NCBI RefSeq assembly: GCF_001899075.1
Contig: NZ_MKVA01000008.1
Span: forward strand, 1 to 64,000
Reading direction: 5' to 3'
DNA: 64,000 nucleotides
Source: Devosia sp. 67-54
GTDB lineage: Bacteria; Pseudomonadota; Alphaproteobacteria; Rhizobiales; Devosiaceae
The translations under genes and the position numbers were made by a program. This document shows, piece by piece, positions 45,372 through 53,581 of the stretch (position 1 is the first letter of the stretch; each line of letters starts with the position of its first letter). The notes under the pieces were generated by a model. The model worked only from the letters and a program-made list of their open reading frames with translations. It was not told where the DNA came from and did no database searches.

Positions 45372-47174
45372 CTACGACCGCCGCGGCCGCGGGAAGAACA
45401 CCTGCCGCTGCCGCTCGCTGGTGGTGCCCGCGGCGCGCAGGCGCAGCAGGTCCTTGCGGGCGATCAGCCCGACCAGCCGGCCCGAGCTGTCGACCACCGG
45501 CACGCGGCCGGTGTCGTGCGCGATCATCAGGTCGATCACCTGCCCGGCGGTGCTCCCCGGCTGCGCCACCGGCACCGAGGCGTCCGACACGATGTCGAAC
45601 AGCGTCTGGTCGGCGAGGTCGGCCGAGCCGCGCCAGGTCAGCGCGTCGGCACGCTCCACCAGCCCGACGAGAATGCCGTTCCGGTCGACCACCGGATAGG
45701 CGCGGTGACTGTGCGCCGGATCGGCGAAGAACGCCGTCGCCGCCGCGATCGGCATTTCGGCGGGCAGCGTCGCGACGTCGCGCACCATGATCTCGGACGC
45801 ACGCATCAGCTCGAACGGATCGATGCCGTATTCGCGCGTCACGTGCTGGCCGCGCCGCGCCACCTTCTCGGTGAGGATCGAGCGGCGCAACAGCAGCACG
45901 GTGACCGCATAGGCGCTGACCGCCGCCACGAACAGCGGCAGCAGCAGGTTGAAATCGCCGGTCAGCTCGGCGGCGAACAGGCAGCCGGTGAGCGGCGCGC
46001 GCATGGTGCCGCCCATCATGCCGGCCATGCCGATCAGCGCCCAGAGGCTCGAGCCGCCCGGCAGCACCAGCCCGACGATCCAGCCCAGCGCGCCGCCGAG
46101 CAGCAGCAGCGGCGCCAGCACGCCGCCCGACGTCCCCGACGACAGCGCCACCAGCCAGATCACCGCCTTGACCGCGAGGAACACCAGCACCGTCGTCACC
46201 ACCAGGTGCCCGCTGATCAGGTCGGCGATCATGTCGTAACCGACACCCAGCGCCCGCGGCTCGACCAGTCCGCCGAGGCCGACCACCAGCCCGCCGATCG
46301 CCGGCCACCACATCCAGTGGATGCGCAGGCGCTCGAAGCCGTCCTCCAGCGCATAGAGCACCAGCGTGAACAGGCCCGACTGCAGGCCCGAGACCGCCCC
46401 CATGCCGGCGCAGAGCAGCAGCCCCCACCACGGCAGGTCGAACTGCAGCGCGGCCGGAAACAGCGGCACGCTGCCGAACAGGAACGGCCGGAGCGCCATC
46501 GACACCGTCGCCGCCGCGGCCACCGGAATGAAGCTGCGCGGTTTCCACTCGAACAGCAGCAGTTCGATCGCCAGCATCACCGCCGCCAGCGGCGTGCCGA
46601 AGATCGCCGTCATGCCGGCCGAGGCGCCCGCGACCAGCAGCGTCTTGCGCTCCGCCGCGCTCAGATGGAAGAACTGCGCGAACAGCGAGCCCAGCGCCCC
46701 GCCGGTCATGATGATCGGCCCTTCGGCGCCGAACGGTCCGCCGCTGCCGATCGAGATCGCCGACGAGATCGGCTTCAGGATCGCCACCTTGGGCGACATG
46801 CGGCTGCCGCCGATCAGGATCGCCTCAATCGCCTCCGGGATGCCGTGGCCGCGGATCTTCTCCGAGCCGAACCGCGCCATCAGCCCGATCGCCAGCCCGC
46901 CCAGCGCCGGGATCGCCACCATCAGCGGCCCGCGCACCGCCTCGGCCATCGGGATCGTCGTCACATCGATGCGGCCAAACCACAGCGCATTGGTGATGAG
47001 CGCGATGAGCTTGACCAGCACCCAGGCGCTGCAGAGCCCGCCGAGGCCGACGACGATGGCCATCGCCAGCAGCACCAGCACGCGCCGGTCGGTGGTGAAA
47101 TCGCCCAGCGCGCCGGCTGCGGCAGCGGGTGTCGCAGCCGGGGCGGCGGGAGACGACGAAGACGGAGAAGTCAT
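45372..47174 (-). CDS. ClC-family chloride channel/antiporter with CBS pair
   Basis: A protein of 600 residues with the ClC helix bundle. The selectivity motif is GSGGPFGAEGP, which keeps the gating Glu (AEGP). GTSGGVLAPLL provides the second ion-binding loop. Two C-terminal CBS domains follow (from about residue 460, ASEIMVRDVATLP and AHDTGRVPVVDSSGRLVGLI). Antiporter or channel cannot be settled from sequence. I chose ATG at 47174. Divergent from a MarR-type regulator that may control it. Confidence 0.92.
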   Translation of the reverse strand: MTSPSSSSPAAPAATPAAAAGALGDFTTDRRVLVLLAMAIVVGLGGLCSAWVLVKLIALITNALWFGRIDVTTIPMAEAVRGPLMVAIPALGGLAIGLMARFGSEKIRGHGIPEAIEAILIGGSRMSPKVAILKPISSAISIGSGGPFGAEGPIIMTGGALGSLFAQFFHLSAAERKTLLVAGASAGMTAIFGTPLAAVMLAIELLLFEWKPRSFIPVAAAATVSMALRPFLFGSVPLFPAALQFDLPWWGLLLCAGMGAVSGLQSGLFTLVLYALEDGFERLRIHWMWWPAIGGLVVGLGGLVEPRALGVGYDMIADLISGHLVVTTVLVFLAVKAVIWLVALSSGTSGGVLAPLLLLGGALGWIVGLVLPGGSSLWALIGMAGMMGGTMRAPLTGCLFAAELTGDFNLLLPLFVAAVSAYAVTVLLLRRSILTEKVARRGQHVTREYGIDPFELMRASEIMVRDVATLPAEMPIAAATAFFADPAHSHRAYPVVDRNGILVGLVERADALTWRGSADLADQTLFDIVSDASVPVAQPGSTAGQVIDLMIAHDTGRVPVVDSSGRLVGLIARKDLLRLRAAGTTSERQRQVFFPRPRRS

Positions 47175-47271
47175 GTACTGGTTCGCAAATCCCGGGAACG
47201 CCGCGGGCGGTTGCGGCGACGCTGGCAATATATCGCAATACGACATAATTCAAGGCAGCTATCCCGCTGAG

Positions 47272-47718
47272 ATGAGAGCCATGACCCACACGCAGGACGA
47301 CGTCGCGCCGCTCACGCAGGCGGAGTACGAAGCGCTGGCGAGCTTCCGCCATACGCTGCGGCGCTTTGCGGCGTTCAGCGCCAGCGCCGCCCGGGCGCAG
47401 GGCCTGCCGCCGCAGCAGCACCAGGCGCTGCTCGCCATCCGCGGCTGGCCGGAGGGCGAGCCGCTGACCATCGGCGCGCTGGCCGGCCATCTGCTCGTCG
47501 CCCCGCACAGCGCCGCCGAGATGGTTGGGCGGCTGGTCGACAGCGGCCTGGTGGAGCGCCTCGCCGACACGCGCGACCGGCGGCGCCAGAGCCTGAAGCT
47601 GACGCGGCGGGCCGACACCCTGCTCGCCCGGCTGAGCCGGGCCCATATCGAGGAAATCCGCCACATGGCGCCGGAGCTGATCCGCCGGCTGCGGCGTATC
47701 GCGCCGGCCAGCGACTGA
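47272..47718 (+). CDS. MarR-family transcriptional regulator
   Basis: A winged-helix protein of 148 residues: the dimer helix AEYEALASFRHTLRRFAAFS, the HTH (TIGALAGHLLVAPHSAAEMV) and the wing (RLADTRDRRRQSLKLTRRA). It is divergent from the ClC gene with 97 bases between. That gap holds an AT-rich near-palindrome (TATCG-CAATA-CGACATA, about 47231-47247) as a possible operator. A second ATG at 47281 is an equally good start. Confidence 0.88.
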   Translation: MRAMTHTQDDVAPLTQAEYEALASFRHTLRRFAAFSASAARAQGLPPQQHQALLAIRGWPEGEPLTIGALAGHLLVAPHSAAEMVGRLVDSGLVERLADTRDRRRQSLKLTRRADTLLARLSRAHIEEIRHMAPELIRRLRRIAPASD

Positions 47719-47721
47719 GAC

Positions 47722-48306
47722 TCAGTCGCCGCGCCGCTGCAATTGCGCTTCCATGCGGCGGTCGGGCACGAACCAGATCACCGCAACCACCATGTAGAGC
47801 CCGAAGGCGATGTAGGGGTGGATGAAGGCGCCGGCGATGCCGAGCGCGTAGATCAGCGGCGACGCCCACTCCTTGATGCCGCGCCCCATGGCCCGCGCCA
47901 ATGTCGAATGCTGCCCGTTGACCGCGACCAGCGTGTTGGCCAGCAGCAGGTACGCGACCGCCGGCAGCACCAGCGAGATGCCGTAGACGATGGTCGGCAC
48001 CAGGGCGAAATCGGTCTCGCCCATCCAGTTGGTGGAGAACGGCACCAGCGACAGGCAGAACAACAGGAAATTGTTGGCCCACAGCACACGGCCGTTCACG
48101 TGCTCGACCGTCTGGAACATGTGGTGGTGATTGTTCCAGTAGATGGCGACGTAGACGAAGCTCAGCACATAAGCGAAGAACGGATGGACGAGCTCGAGCA
48201 GCGCCGCAAGGCTCGCCTCGTGCGGCGCATGCAGTTCGAGCACCATTATGGTGATGGCCACCGCCATCACCCCGTCGCTGAACGCCTCGAGCCGCCCCTT
48301 GTCCAT
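47722..48306 (-). CDS. TMEM175-family potassium channel-like protein
   Basis: A protein of 194 residues with about six helices and the family signature RLEAFSDGVMAVAITIMVLE at residues 5-24 (RxxxFSD). Bacterial TMEM175 proteins form tetrameric cation channels with weak K+ preference and no P-loop. It begins 4 bases after the yebC stop, so the two are likely co-transcribed. Convergent with the MarR gene, 3 bases apart. Confidence 0.87.
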   Translation of the reverse strand: MDKGRLEAFSDGVMAVAITIMVLELHAPHEASLAALLELVHPFFAYVLSFVYVAIYWNNHHHMFQTVEHVNGRVLWANNFLLFCLSLVPFSTNWMGETDFALVPTIVYGISLVLPAVAYLLLANTLVAVNGQHSTLARAMGRGIKEWASPLIYALGIAGAFIHPYIAFGLYMVVAVIWFVPDRRMEAQLQRRGD

Positions 48307-48310
48307 CGGC

Positions 48311-49057
48311 TCAACCTTGCGCCTTGGCCAGATCCTCGTCGCTCATGTCGAAGTTCGAATAGACGTTCTGCACGTCGTCATCGTCTTCGAGGATGCCGAT
48401 CAGCTTGAGCAGCGTCGCGCCCTTTTCGGCGTCGACCGGCACGTAGTTCTGCGGCTTGAACACGAACTTCGCCGATTCCGGCTCGCCGAGGCTCTTTTCG
48501 AGCGCCGCCGCCACCTCCGACATGCTTTCGAAGGTGGTGGTGATCGAATGCCCTTCCTCGTCGGACTCGACGTCCTCGGCTCCCGCCTCGATCGCCGCTT
48601 CCATCACCTTGTCGGCGTCGCCGATCGAAGCCGGGTAGTAGATCTCGCCGACGCGGTCGAACATGAAGCCGACGGAGTTGGTTTCGCCCAGCGCCCCGCC
48701 GTTCTTGGAGAAGGTCGAGCGCACGTTGGAGGCGGTGCGGTTGCGGTTGTCGGTCAGCGCCTCGACGATGATGGCGACGCCGCCCGGGCCGTATCCCTCG
48801 TAGCGGATTTCCTCGTAGCTCTCGCCGTCATTGCCCATCGCCTTCTTGATGGCGCGGTCGATGTTGTCCTTCGGCATCGACTGGCCGCGGGCGGTGGCGA
48901 CCGCGAGGCGCAGGCGGGCATTGAAGGCCGGATCGGGCGCCCCGAGCTTGGCGGCAACGGTGATTTCGCGGGCAAGCTTGGAGAACACCTTGCTTCGCGC
49001 CGCATCGCTCTTGCCCTTGCGATGCATGATATTCTTGGCATGCGAATGGCCGGCCAT
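48311..49057 (-). CDS. yebC: YebC/PmpR-family protein
   Basis: A protein of 248 residues beginning [15 protein letters not shown], with the family core [17 protein letters not shown] and the later [20 protein letters not shown]. Long called a transcription regulator, the family has more recently been linked to helping ribosomes through proline-rich stretches. It has its own sigma-70-like promoter upstream. It often neighbours ruvCAB; here a GGDEF, a ClC and other genes lie between. Confidence 0.95.
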   Translation of the reverse strand: MAGHSHAKNIMHRKGKSDAARSKVFSKLAREITVAAKLGAPDPAFNARLRLAVATARGQSMPKDNIDRAIKKAMGNDGESYEEIRYEGYGPGGVAIIVEALTDNRNRTASNVRSTFSKNGGALGETNSVGFMFDRVGEIYYPASIGDADKVMEAAIEAGAEDVESDEEGHSITTTFESMSEVAAALEKSLGEPESAKFVFKPQNYVPVDAEKGATLLKLIGILEDDDDVQNVYSNFDMSDEDLAKAQG

Positions 49058-49101
49058 CAGACGACTTCCCTCGACGGATTTTTTGAAAATGCGGTGGCGC
49101 T

Positions 49102-49130
49102 ATATAGAGAGGCGCGCCCGGCTTGTGAAG
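49102..49130 (-). promoter_or_regulatory. Sigma-70-type promoter of yebC
   Basis: On the minus strand, CTTCAC (49130-49125), exactly 17 bases, then CTATAT (49107-49102). This is one mismatch from CTTGAC-N17-CTATAT. The -10 lies 45-50 bases before the yebC ATG. Confidence 0.65.
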
Positions 49131-49223
49131 CCGAAGTGCGGGGCGCCTCCCGGAAAGCTGTGCGGCGCCGGACCGGGGCGGCCCGCCGGTCACCAATCGG
49201 CAAGGTTACGAAATCGCTATGCA

Positions 49224-49238
49224 TTAACGTGCAATTAA
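49224..49238. promoter_or_regulatory. CtrA box 1 upstream of the candidate sRNA and rcdA
   Basis: TTAA (49224-49227), seven bases CGTGCAA, TTAA (49235-49238): a perfect CtrA consensus. TTAACG at 49224 can also serve as the -35, with GTTAAT at 49248-49253 as the -10 (18-base spacer), giving a start of transcription near 49260. Confidence 0.7.
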
Positions 49239-49259
49239 CTTCTCCCGGTTAATTTCGGC

Positions 49260-49357
49260 CTTGTCCAGTTTCTGGACTTTGCAGAGCGGTTCTCCCTCTG
49301 TTTGACGCCTCCCTGTTAACTCCCGAGAGCCGCCCATCCGACGGCTCTTTTCTTTTT
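49260..49357 (+). ncRNA. Candidate small RNA of about 95 nt, CtrA-box promoter
   Basis: The 381-base gap between yebC and rcdA has no credible reading frame. From the predicted start near 49260 the strand forms a hairpin GTCCAG-TTT-CTGGAC (49263-49277), a second weaker one (CAGAG/CTCTG, about 49282-49300), a single-stranded CCTCCCTGTTAACTCCC stretch (contains an anti-Shine-Dalgarno-like CCTCC), and then a terminator (AGAGCCG/CGGCTCT followed by TTTCTTTTT). This is the layout of a trans-acting rhizobial small RNA. The alternative is a leader attenuator of rcdA. Confidence 0.5.
49326..49357 (+). terminator. Terminator upstream of rcdA
   Basis: A seven-base stem AGAGCCG (49326-49332) / CGGCTCT (49342-49348) with a 9-base loop, followed by TTTCTTTTT. 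It points away from yebC and lies 82 bases before rcdA, so it ends a transcript that starts within the gap. Confidence 0.75.
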
Positions 49358-49371
49358 CCGGGGCGCCAACA

Positions 49372-49386
49372 TTAAGCCTCCCTCAA
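49372..49386. promoter_or_regulatory. CtrA-like box 2, proximal to rcdA
   Basis: TTAA (49372-49375), seven bases, TCAA (49383-49386): one mismatch from the consensus. It lies after the terminator and 53-67 bases before the rcdA ATG, so rcdA could have its own CtrA-controlled promoter. Confidence 0.45.
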
Positions 49387-49438
49387 GGACGAGCATGGCA
49401 CCTAGGGAGCGCGCGCAGCGCTGCCGGTGGCTTTGGGG

Positions 49439-49963
49439 ATGACGGACAGCAACGACAAATCGGCGGTAGCCCTGGGGCCGCGCATCGTCGCCTCCGGCGG
49501 GTTCACCACGCTTTACCGCGAGGGCATGGCCCTGATCGAGGACGTGGCCGCCTATCTCGACGGCGACGGCCGGGCGCAGAGCCGCGGCCTCGCGCGCGAG
49601 GCCTCCTTCGTCTACGCCACCGAATCCATGCGCCTGACCACCCGGCTGATGCAGCTCGCCTCGTGGCTGCTGCTGCAGCGGGCCGTCAACGAGGGCGAGC
49701 TCACCCCCGAAAACGCCCGGCTGGAAAAGGAAAAGGTGAAATTCTCGGCGACGCCGACCGAGCGCGGCGGCCCCGGCTTCGCCGATCTGCCAGAGCGGCT
49801 GCGCGATTACATCGCCCAGGGCGACCGGCTGTTCGAGCGGGTGCAGCAATTCGACCGGCTGGAGCGCGGCACAGTCGCCGAAACCGCGCCGGCCGCGGCC
49901 GAGGGCTCGATCGGCGACCAGTTGTCCCGGCTGCGCGCCGCCTTCGGCAAATTGCAGGGCTGA
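49439..49963 (+). CDS. rcdA: CtrA-degradation adaptor RcdA (DUF1465)
   Basis: A protein of 174 residues of the DUF1465 family: a three-helix bundle core (TLYREGMALIEDVAAYLDGD, RLTTRLMQLASWLLLQRAVN) and a flexible C-terminus. In Caulobacter, RcdA joins CpdR and PopA to deliver CtrA to ClpXP. With ChpT elsewhere in the window and CtrA boxes upstream, the expected feedback loop is encoded here. ATG at 49439 follows GGGG; longer starts have no ribosome site. Confidence 0.9.
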   Translation: MTDSNDKSAVALGPRIVASGGFTTLYREGMALIEDVAAYLDGDGRAQSRGLAREASFVYATESMRLTTRLMQLASWLLLQRAVNEGELTPENARLEKEKVKFSATPTERGGPGFADLPERLRDYIAQGDRLFERVQQFDRLERGTVAETAPAAAEGSIGDQLSRLRAAFGKLQG

Positions 49964-49975
49964 CCCTCAATCAAC

Positions 49976-50000
49976 AAAAAACCCCGCCGAAGCGGGGCTT
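49976..50000. terminator. Two-way terminator between rcdA and rpmE
   Basis: CCCCGC-CGAA-GCGGGG (49982-49997) with AAAAAA on the left and CTTTCC on the right. On the minus strand it ends rpmE with a strong run of six Ts; on the plus strand it may weakly end rcdA. Confidence 0.88.
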
Positions 50001-50026
50001 TCCGAAACCGTCGAAGGCGGGGACGC

Positions 50027-50248
50027 TTAGATCCCCAGGCCCTTGAACCGCTCCTTGAAGCGGGTGACGCGGCCGCCGCGGTCGAGCAGATTGCCCTGCA
50101 CGCCGGTCCAGGCCGGATGCGTCTTGGGATCGATGTCGAGCTGCAGCGTGTCGCCCTCTTTGCCGTAGGTCGAACGCGTCTGGTAGGTCGTCCCGTCGGT
50201 CATCGCCACGGTGATCATGTGATAGTCGGGGTGGATGTCTTTTTTCAT
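50027..50248 (-). CDS. rpmE: 50S ribosomal protein L31
   Basis: A bL31 of 73 residues starting [10 protein letters not shown] and carrying [16 protein letters not shown]-type core ([10 protein letters not shown]) and HPAWTG. There are no Cys residues, so this is the zinc-free form (C-), as usual in this order. Single-gene unit with its own terminator, convergent with rcdA and divergent from the ABC exporter. Confidence 0.96.
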   Translation of the reverse strand: MKKDIHPDYHMITVAMTDGTTYQTRSTYGKEGDTLQLDIDPKTHPAWTGVQGNLLDRGGRVTRFKERFKGLGI

Positions 50249-50434
50249 GGCGGTGCCTCAAATCAAACGGGCGCAAACGCTGCGCCCGGCGAACTGAACG
50301 GGAATTTGGCGCGTCTCTACAGAAAAAACCCGCCCCCGGCAAGAGGCCGCACTTGCCCGCCCCCAAACCCCCGGGTTGCGGCATCGGGGGCCGCCGCCTA
50401 TATCGGGGGCACTTTGGCCACCGACACGCGCACC

Positions 50435-52255
50435 ATGCCCGCCTCCGTCACGCCGCGGCTTGGCCGCAAGGGCGAGGCGCAGCAGCGCGTCGACCCCAAA
50501 TCGCTGCGGCCGCTGCGCCGGCTGGTCCCCTTCATCCTGCGCTACAAGACCCGCGTGCTGCTGACGCTGGTGTTCCTGGTGATCGCCGCCGTCTCGACCC
50601 TGGTGATCCCGGCGCTGGCCGGCAAGATCGTCGACCTCGGCTTCGTCGAGAAGAACCTCGACATGATGACGCGCTATGGCTGGCTGATCGTCGGCGTCGC
50701 CGCCATCGTCGCCGCCGCCAGCGCCGCGCGCTTCTATTTCGTCTCGGTGCTGGGCGAGCGCGTGCTCACCGACCTGCGCCGCGCTGTGTTCGACCATCTG
50801 CTGACGCTCGACGCGACCTTCTACGACCTGCACCGCGTCGGCGAGCTGACGTCGCGCCTCAATGGCGACGTGGCCACCATCCGCGGCGCCATCGGCTCCA
50901 GCCTGTCGATGACGCTGCGCGGCGCCGTCACCATCATCGGCGCCGTGGCGCTGATGTTCCTGACGAGCTGGTGGCTGGCGCTCGCCGTGGTCGTCATCGC
51001 CCCGGCGGTGATCATTCCGGTGATCATCCTCGCCCGGCGCCTGCGCCGCATGTCGCGCCGCACCCAGGACGCGCTGGCCGAGATGTCGGCGATGGCCACC
51101 GAGGCGCTGGGCGCCAGCAAGACCATCAAGAGCTTCGTGCAGGAGCCGTACCAGTCCGAGGACTACGCCCGCCGCGCCGAGGAATCCTACCACGCCGAGG
51201 TGACCCGGCTGGGCGGCCGCGCCGCCATGATCGGCGGCATCATGTTCGGCGTCGTGGTCGGGCTGGTGCTGCTCGTCTGGTGGGGCGCCAAATCGGTGTT
51301 CGACGGCGCCGTCACCACCGGCCAGCTCACCCAGTTCATGATCTACGCGCTGATGGCGACCAATGCGCTGAGCTCGATCTCCGAGGTCATGGGCTCGCTG
51401 CAGACCGTCTCGGGCGCGACCGAGCGGCTGATCGAAATCCTCGACACCAAGCCCGGCATCGTCGCGCCCGCGCACCCGGTCGCCCTGCCCGTGCCGCCGC
51501 TCGGCACCATCGCCTTCGAGCATGTGAGCTTCGCCTACGAGACGCGCGACAACGAGCAGGTGCTGAGCGATCTGAGCTTTGCCGTCGGCCGCGGCGAGAC
51601 CGTGGCGCTGGTGGGCGCCTCGGGCGCCGGCAAGAGCACCGTGTTCGCCCTGGCGCAGCGCTTCTACGACGTCACCGCCGGACGCATCCTGGTCGACGGC
51701 GTCGACGTCCGGAACGCCGCTCCAGCCGAGCTGCGCCGCCGCTTCGCCTATGTCGAGCAGGAGCCGACGATCTTTGCCGGCACCGTCACCGAGAACATCC
51801 GCTTCGGCAAGCCCGATGCCACCGACGCGGAAGTCGAGGCGGCCGCCCGCGCCGCGCTCGTGCATGACTTCGTCATCCAGCTCGAGAACGGCTACGATTC
51901 GATCGTCGGCGAGCGCGGCGTCATGCTGTCGGGCGGCCAGAAGCAGCGGCTCGCCATCGCCCGCGCGCTGCTCAAGGACGCGCCGATCCTGCTGCTCGAC
52001 GAAGCGACCTCCGCCCTCGATGCCGAGAGCGAACGGCTGGTGCAGCTCGCGCTCGAGCACCTGATGCGGGGCCGCACCACGCTGGTCATCGCCCACCGCC
52101 TCGCCACCATCCGCGACGCCGACCGCATCCTCGTGCTCGACCACGGCCGCCTGATCGACCAGGGCACGCATGACGAGCTGGTGCTGAAGGGCGGCCGCTA
52201 CGCCGAGCTCGCCAAACTGCAGTTCCGCCTCGAGGACCCGAAGGCGGCGGAATGA
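50435..52255 (+). CDS. ABC exporter, fused membrane and ATPase domains
   Basis: A half-transporter of 606 residues of the ABCB/MsbA type: six membrane helices (about residues 35-315), then the ATPase domain with Walker A GASGAGKS, Q-loop YVEQEPTIFAGTVTENI, signature LSGGQKQRLAIARAL, Walker B LLLDEATSALD and switch IAHRLATI. It should act as a homodimer; lipids, peptides or drugs are possible substrates. I chose ATG 50435. Position next to rpmE is common in Hyphomicrobiales. Confidence 0.9.
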   Translation: MPASVTPRLGRKGEAQQRVDPKSLRPLRRLVPFILRYKTRVLLTLVFLVIAAVSTLVIPALAGKIVDLGFVEKNLDMMTRYGWLIVGVAAIVAAASAARFYFVSVLGERVLTDLRRAVFDHLLTLDATFYDLHRVGELTSRLNGDVATIRGAIGSSLSMTLRGAVTIIGAVALMFLTSWWLALAVVVIAPAVIIPVIILARRLRRMSRRTQDALAEMSAMATEALGASKTIKSFVQEPYQSEDYARRAEESYHAEVTRLGGRAAMIGGIMFGVVVGLVLLVWWGAKSVFDGAVTTGQLTQFMIYALMATNALSSISEVMGSLQTVSGATERLIEILDTKPGIVAPAHPVALPVPPLGTIAFEHVSFAYETRDNEQVLSDLSFAVGRGETVALVGASGAGKSTVFALAQRFYDVTAGRILVDGVDVRNAAPAELRRRFAYVEQEPTIFAGTVTENIRFGKPDATDAEVEAAARAALVHDFVIQLENGYDSIVGERGVMLSGGQKQRLAIARALLKDAPILLLDEATSALDAESERLVQLALEHLMRGRTTLVIAHRLATIRDADRILVLDHGRLIDQGTHDELVLKGGRYAELAKLQFRLEDPKAAE

Positions 52256-52546
52256 TCAGGCGCGGGCGCGGATACGCTCCCGCGCCTCCGGCCAATAGCT
52301 CTGCTCGGCGATGCGCAAATCATAGCTGGCCTGCAGATTGAGCCACATCTGGGGTTCGGTTCCGAAATATGCGCCAAAGCGAAGGGCCGTATCGGCAGTG
52401 ATGGCCCGCCGCCCGTTGACGATGTCGGCGATGCGGCTCACCGGCACGTCGATATCGCCTGCAAGCCGCGTCTGGCTGATCCCCATCGGCACGAGGAATT
52501 CCTCGAGCAGGATCTCGCCGGGAGGAATTGGCGGCAGCTTCGTCAT
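52256..52546 (-). CDS. HigA-family antitoxin without a toxin partner
   Basis: A protein of 96 residues with the HigA/Xre signature (PPGEILLEEFLVPMGISQTR, then RISRIADIVNGRR-like VSRIADIVNGRR) in an HTH at about residues 20-60. No HigB-like toxin lies on either side: the neighbours are the ABC exporter (stops touching) and the MotB-like gene. ATG at 52546 has AGGTGAG upstream, inside the end of the MotB-like gene; a GTG at 52552 is the alternative. It may be a regulator captured from a lost module. Confidence 0.85.
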   Translation of the reverse strand: MTKLPPIPPGEILLEEFLVPMGISQTRLAGDIDVPVSRIADIVNGRRAITADTALRFGAYFGTEPQMWLNLQASYDLRIAEQSYWPEARERIRARA

Positions 52547-52552
52547 GCTCAC

Positions 52553-53581
52553 CTATCCGTCCGTCAGCTTGAACTCGATGCGGCGGTTCCTGGCATAGGC
52601 TTCGTCGGTGTCGGCCGGGTCGATCGGGCGGCTGTCGCCGAAGCCGGCGGCGACGAGGTGCTGCGCCTGCACGCCGTCGGCCGCGAGATATTTGAGCACG
52701 GCGATGGCGCGGGCGGCGCTCAGCTCCCAGTTCGAGGGGAATTCCGGCGTATTGATCGGCCGCTTGTCGGTGTGCCCGTCGATGCGCAGCACCCAGTTGA
52801 TGTCGCTCGGGATCTCGCTCTGCAACTGCTTGATGGCGTCGGCGAGCTTGTCGAGCGTCGGCTTGCCGGCCTCCGACACCGAGGCGTCGCCGGGTGGGAA
52901 CAGCACTTCCGACTGGAACACGAAGCGGTCGCCCACCACCTGCACGTCGGCGCGTCCCTCGAGGATCTTGCGCAGCCGGCCGAAGAAATCCGAGCGGTAT
53001 TGCGACAGATCCTGCACGCGCTGCGCCAGCGCCACGTTGAGCCGGCGCCCGAGATCGGCCACCTGCGTCTTGCTCTCGGCGGCGGTGGCCTCGGAGGCGT
53101 TGAGCGCCTGCTCCAGCGCGCCGATCTGCGTCCTGAGCGCGGCCAATTGCTGGTTGAGCAGCGCCACCTGCGCCGCCGCCTCGTCGCTCAGATCCTTCTG
53201 CTTGGCGAGGTCGCTGCTGAGCCCGGCGATCTTGGCGTCCTTGTCGTCGAGCCCGGCGCCGAAGCCGCTGACCTGCGTCTGCAGCTTGTCGCGCTGCGCC
53301 GTGGTTGTCGCCAGCGTCGCCTGCAGCGCCGCCAGGTTGCCCGTGAGGTCGGTGTTGCTGGTGCGCTCCATCTGCAGCATCTCGGTCAGCTCGGCGATCT
53401 GCGAGTTGAGCTTGCTCATCGCCGTGTCCTTGCCCTGGATTTCCTGGCCCAGGAAGAACTGCGTCAGCATGAACAGCGACAACAGGAAGATGATGACCAG
53501 CAGCAGCGACGACAGGGCATCGACGAAGCCCGGCCAGTAATTGGTCTCCCGCGACCGGCGGCTGCGGCTGAGCGATGCCAC
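52553..53581 (-). CDS. OmpA/MotB-like peptidoglycan-binding protein
   Basis: A protein of 342 residues: one N-terminal membrane segment (about 20-44, FVDALSSLLLVIIFLLSLFM), a long periplasmic coiled coil (about residues 55-210), and a C-terminal OmpA-like domain with the peptidoglycan-binding IDGHTDKRPIN and SAARAIAVL. The arrangement is MotB-like, but there are no flagellar genes here. GTG 53581 follows directly after the stop of the upstream channel gene, so the two are co-translated. Probably an envelope force-transmitting stator. Confidence 0.88.
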   Translation of the reverse strand: MASLSRSRRSRETNYWPGFVDALSSLLLVIIFLLSLFMLTQFFLGQEIQGKDTAMSKLNSQIAELTEMLQMERTSNTDLTGNLAALQATLATTTAQRDKLQTQVSGFGAGLDDKDAKIAGLSSDLAKQKDLSDEAAAQVALLNQQLAALRTQIGALEQALNASEATAAESKTQVADLGRRLNVALAQRVQDLSQYRSDFFGRLRKILEGRADVQVVGDRFVFQSEVLFPPGDASVSEAGKPTLDKLADAIKQLQSEIPSDINWVLRIDGHTDKRPINTPEFPSNWELSAARAIAVLKYLAADGVQAQHLVAAGFGDSRPIDPADTDEAYARNRRIEFKLTDG

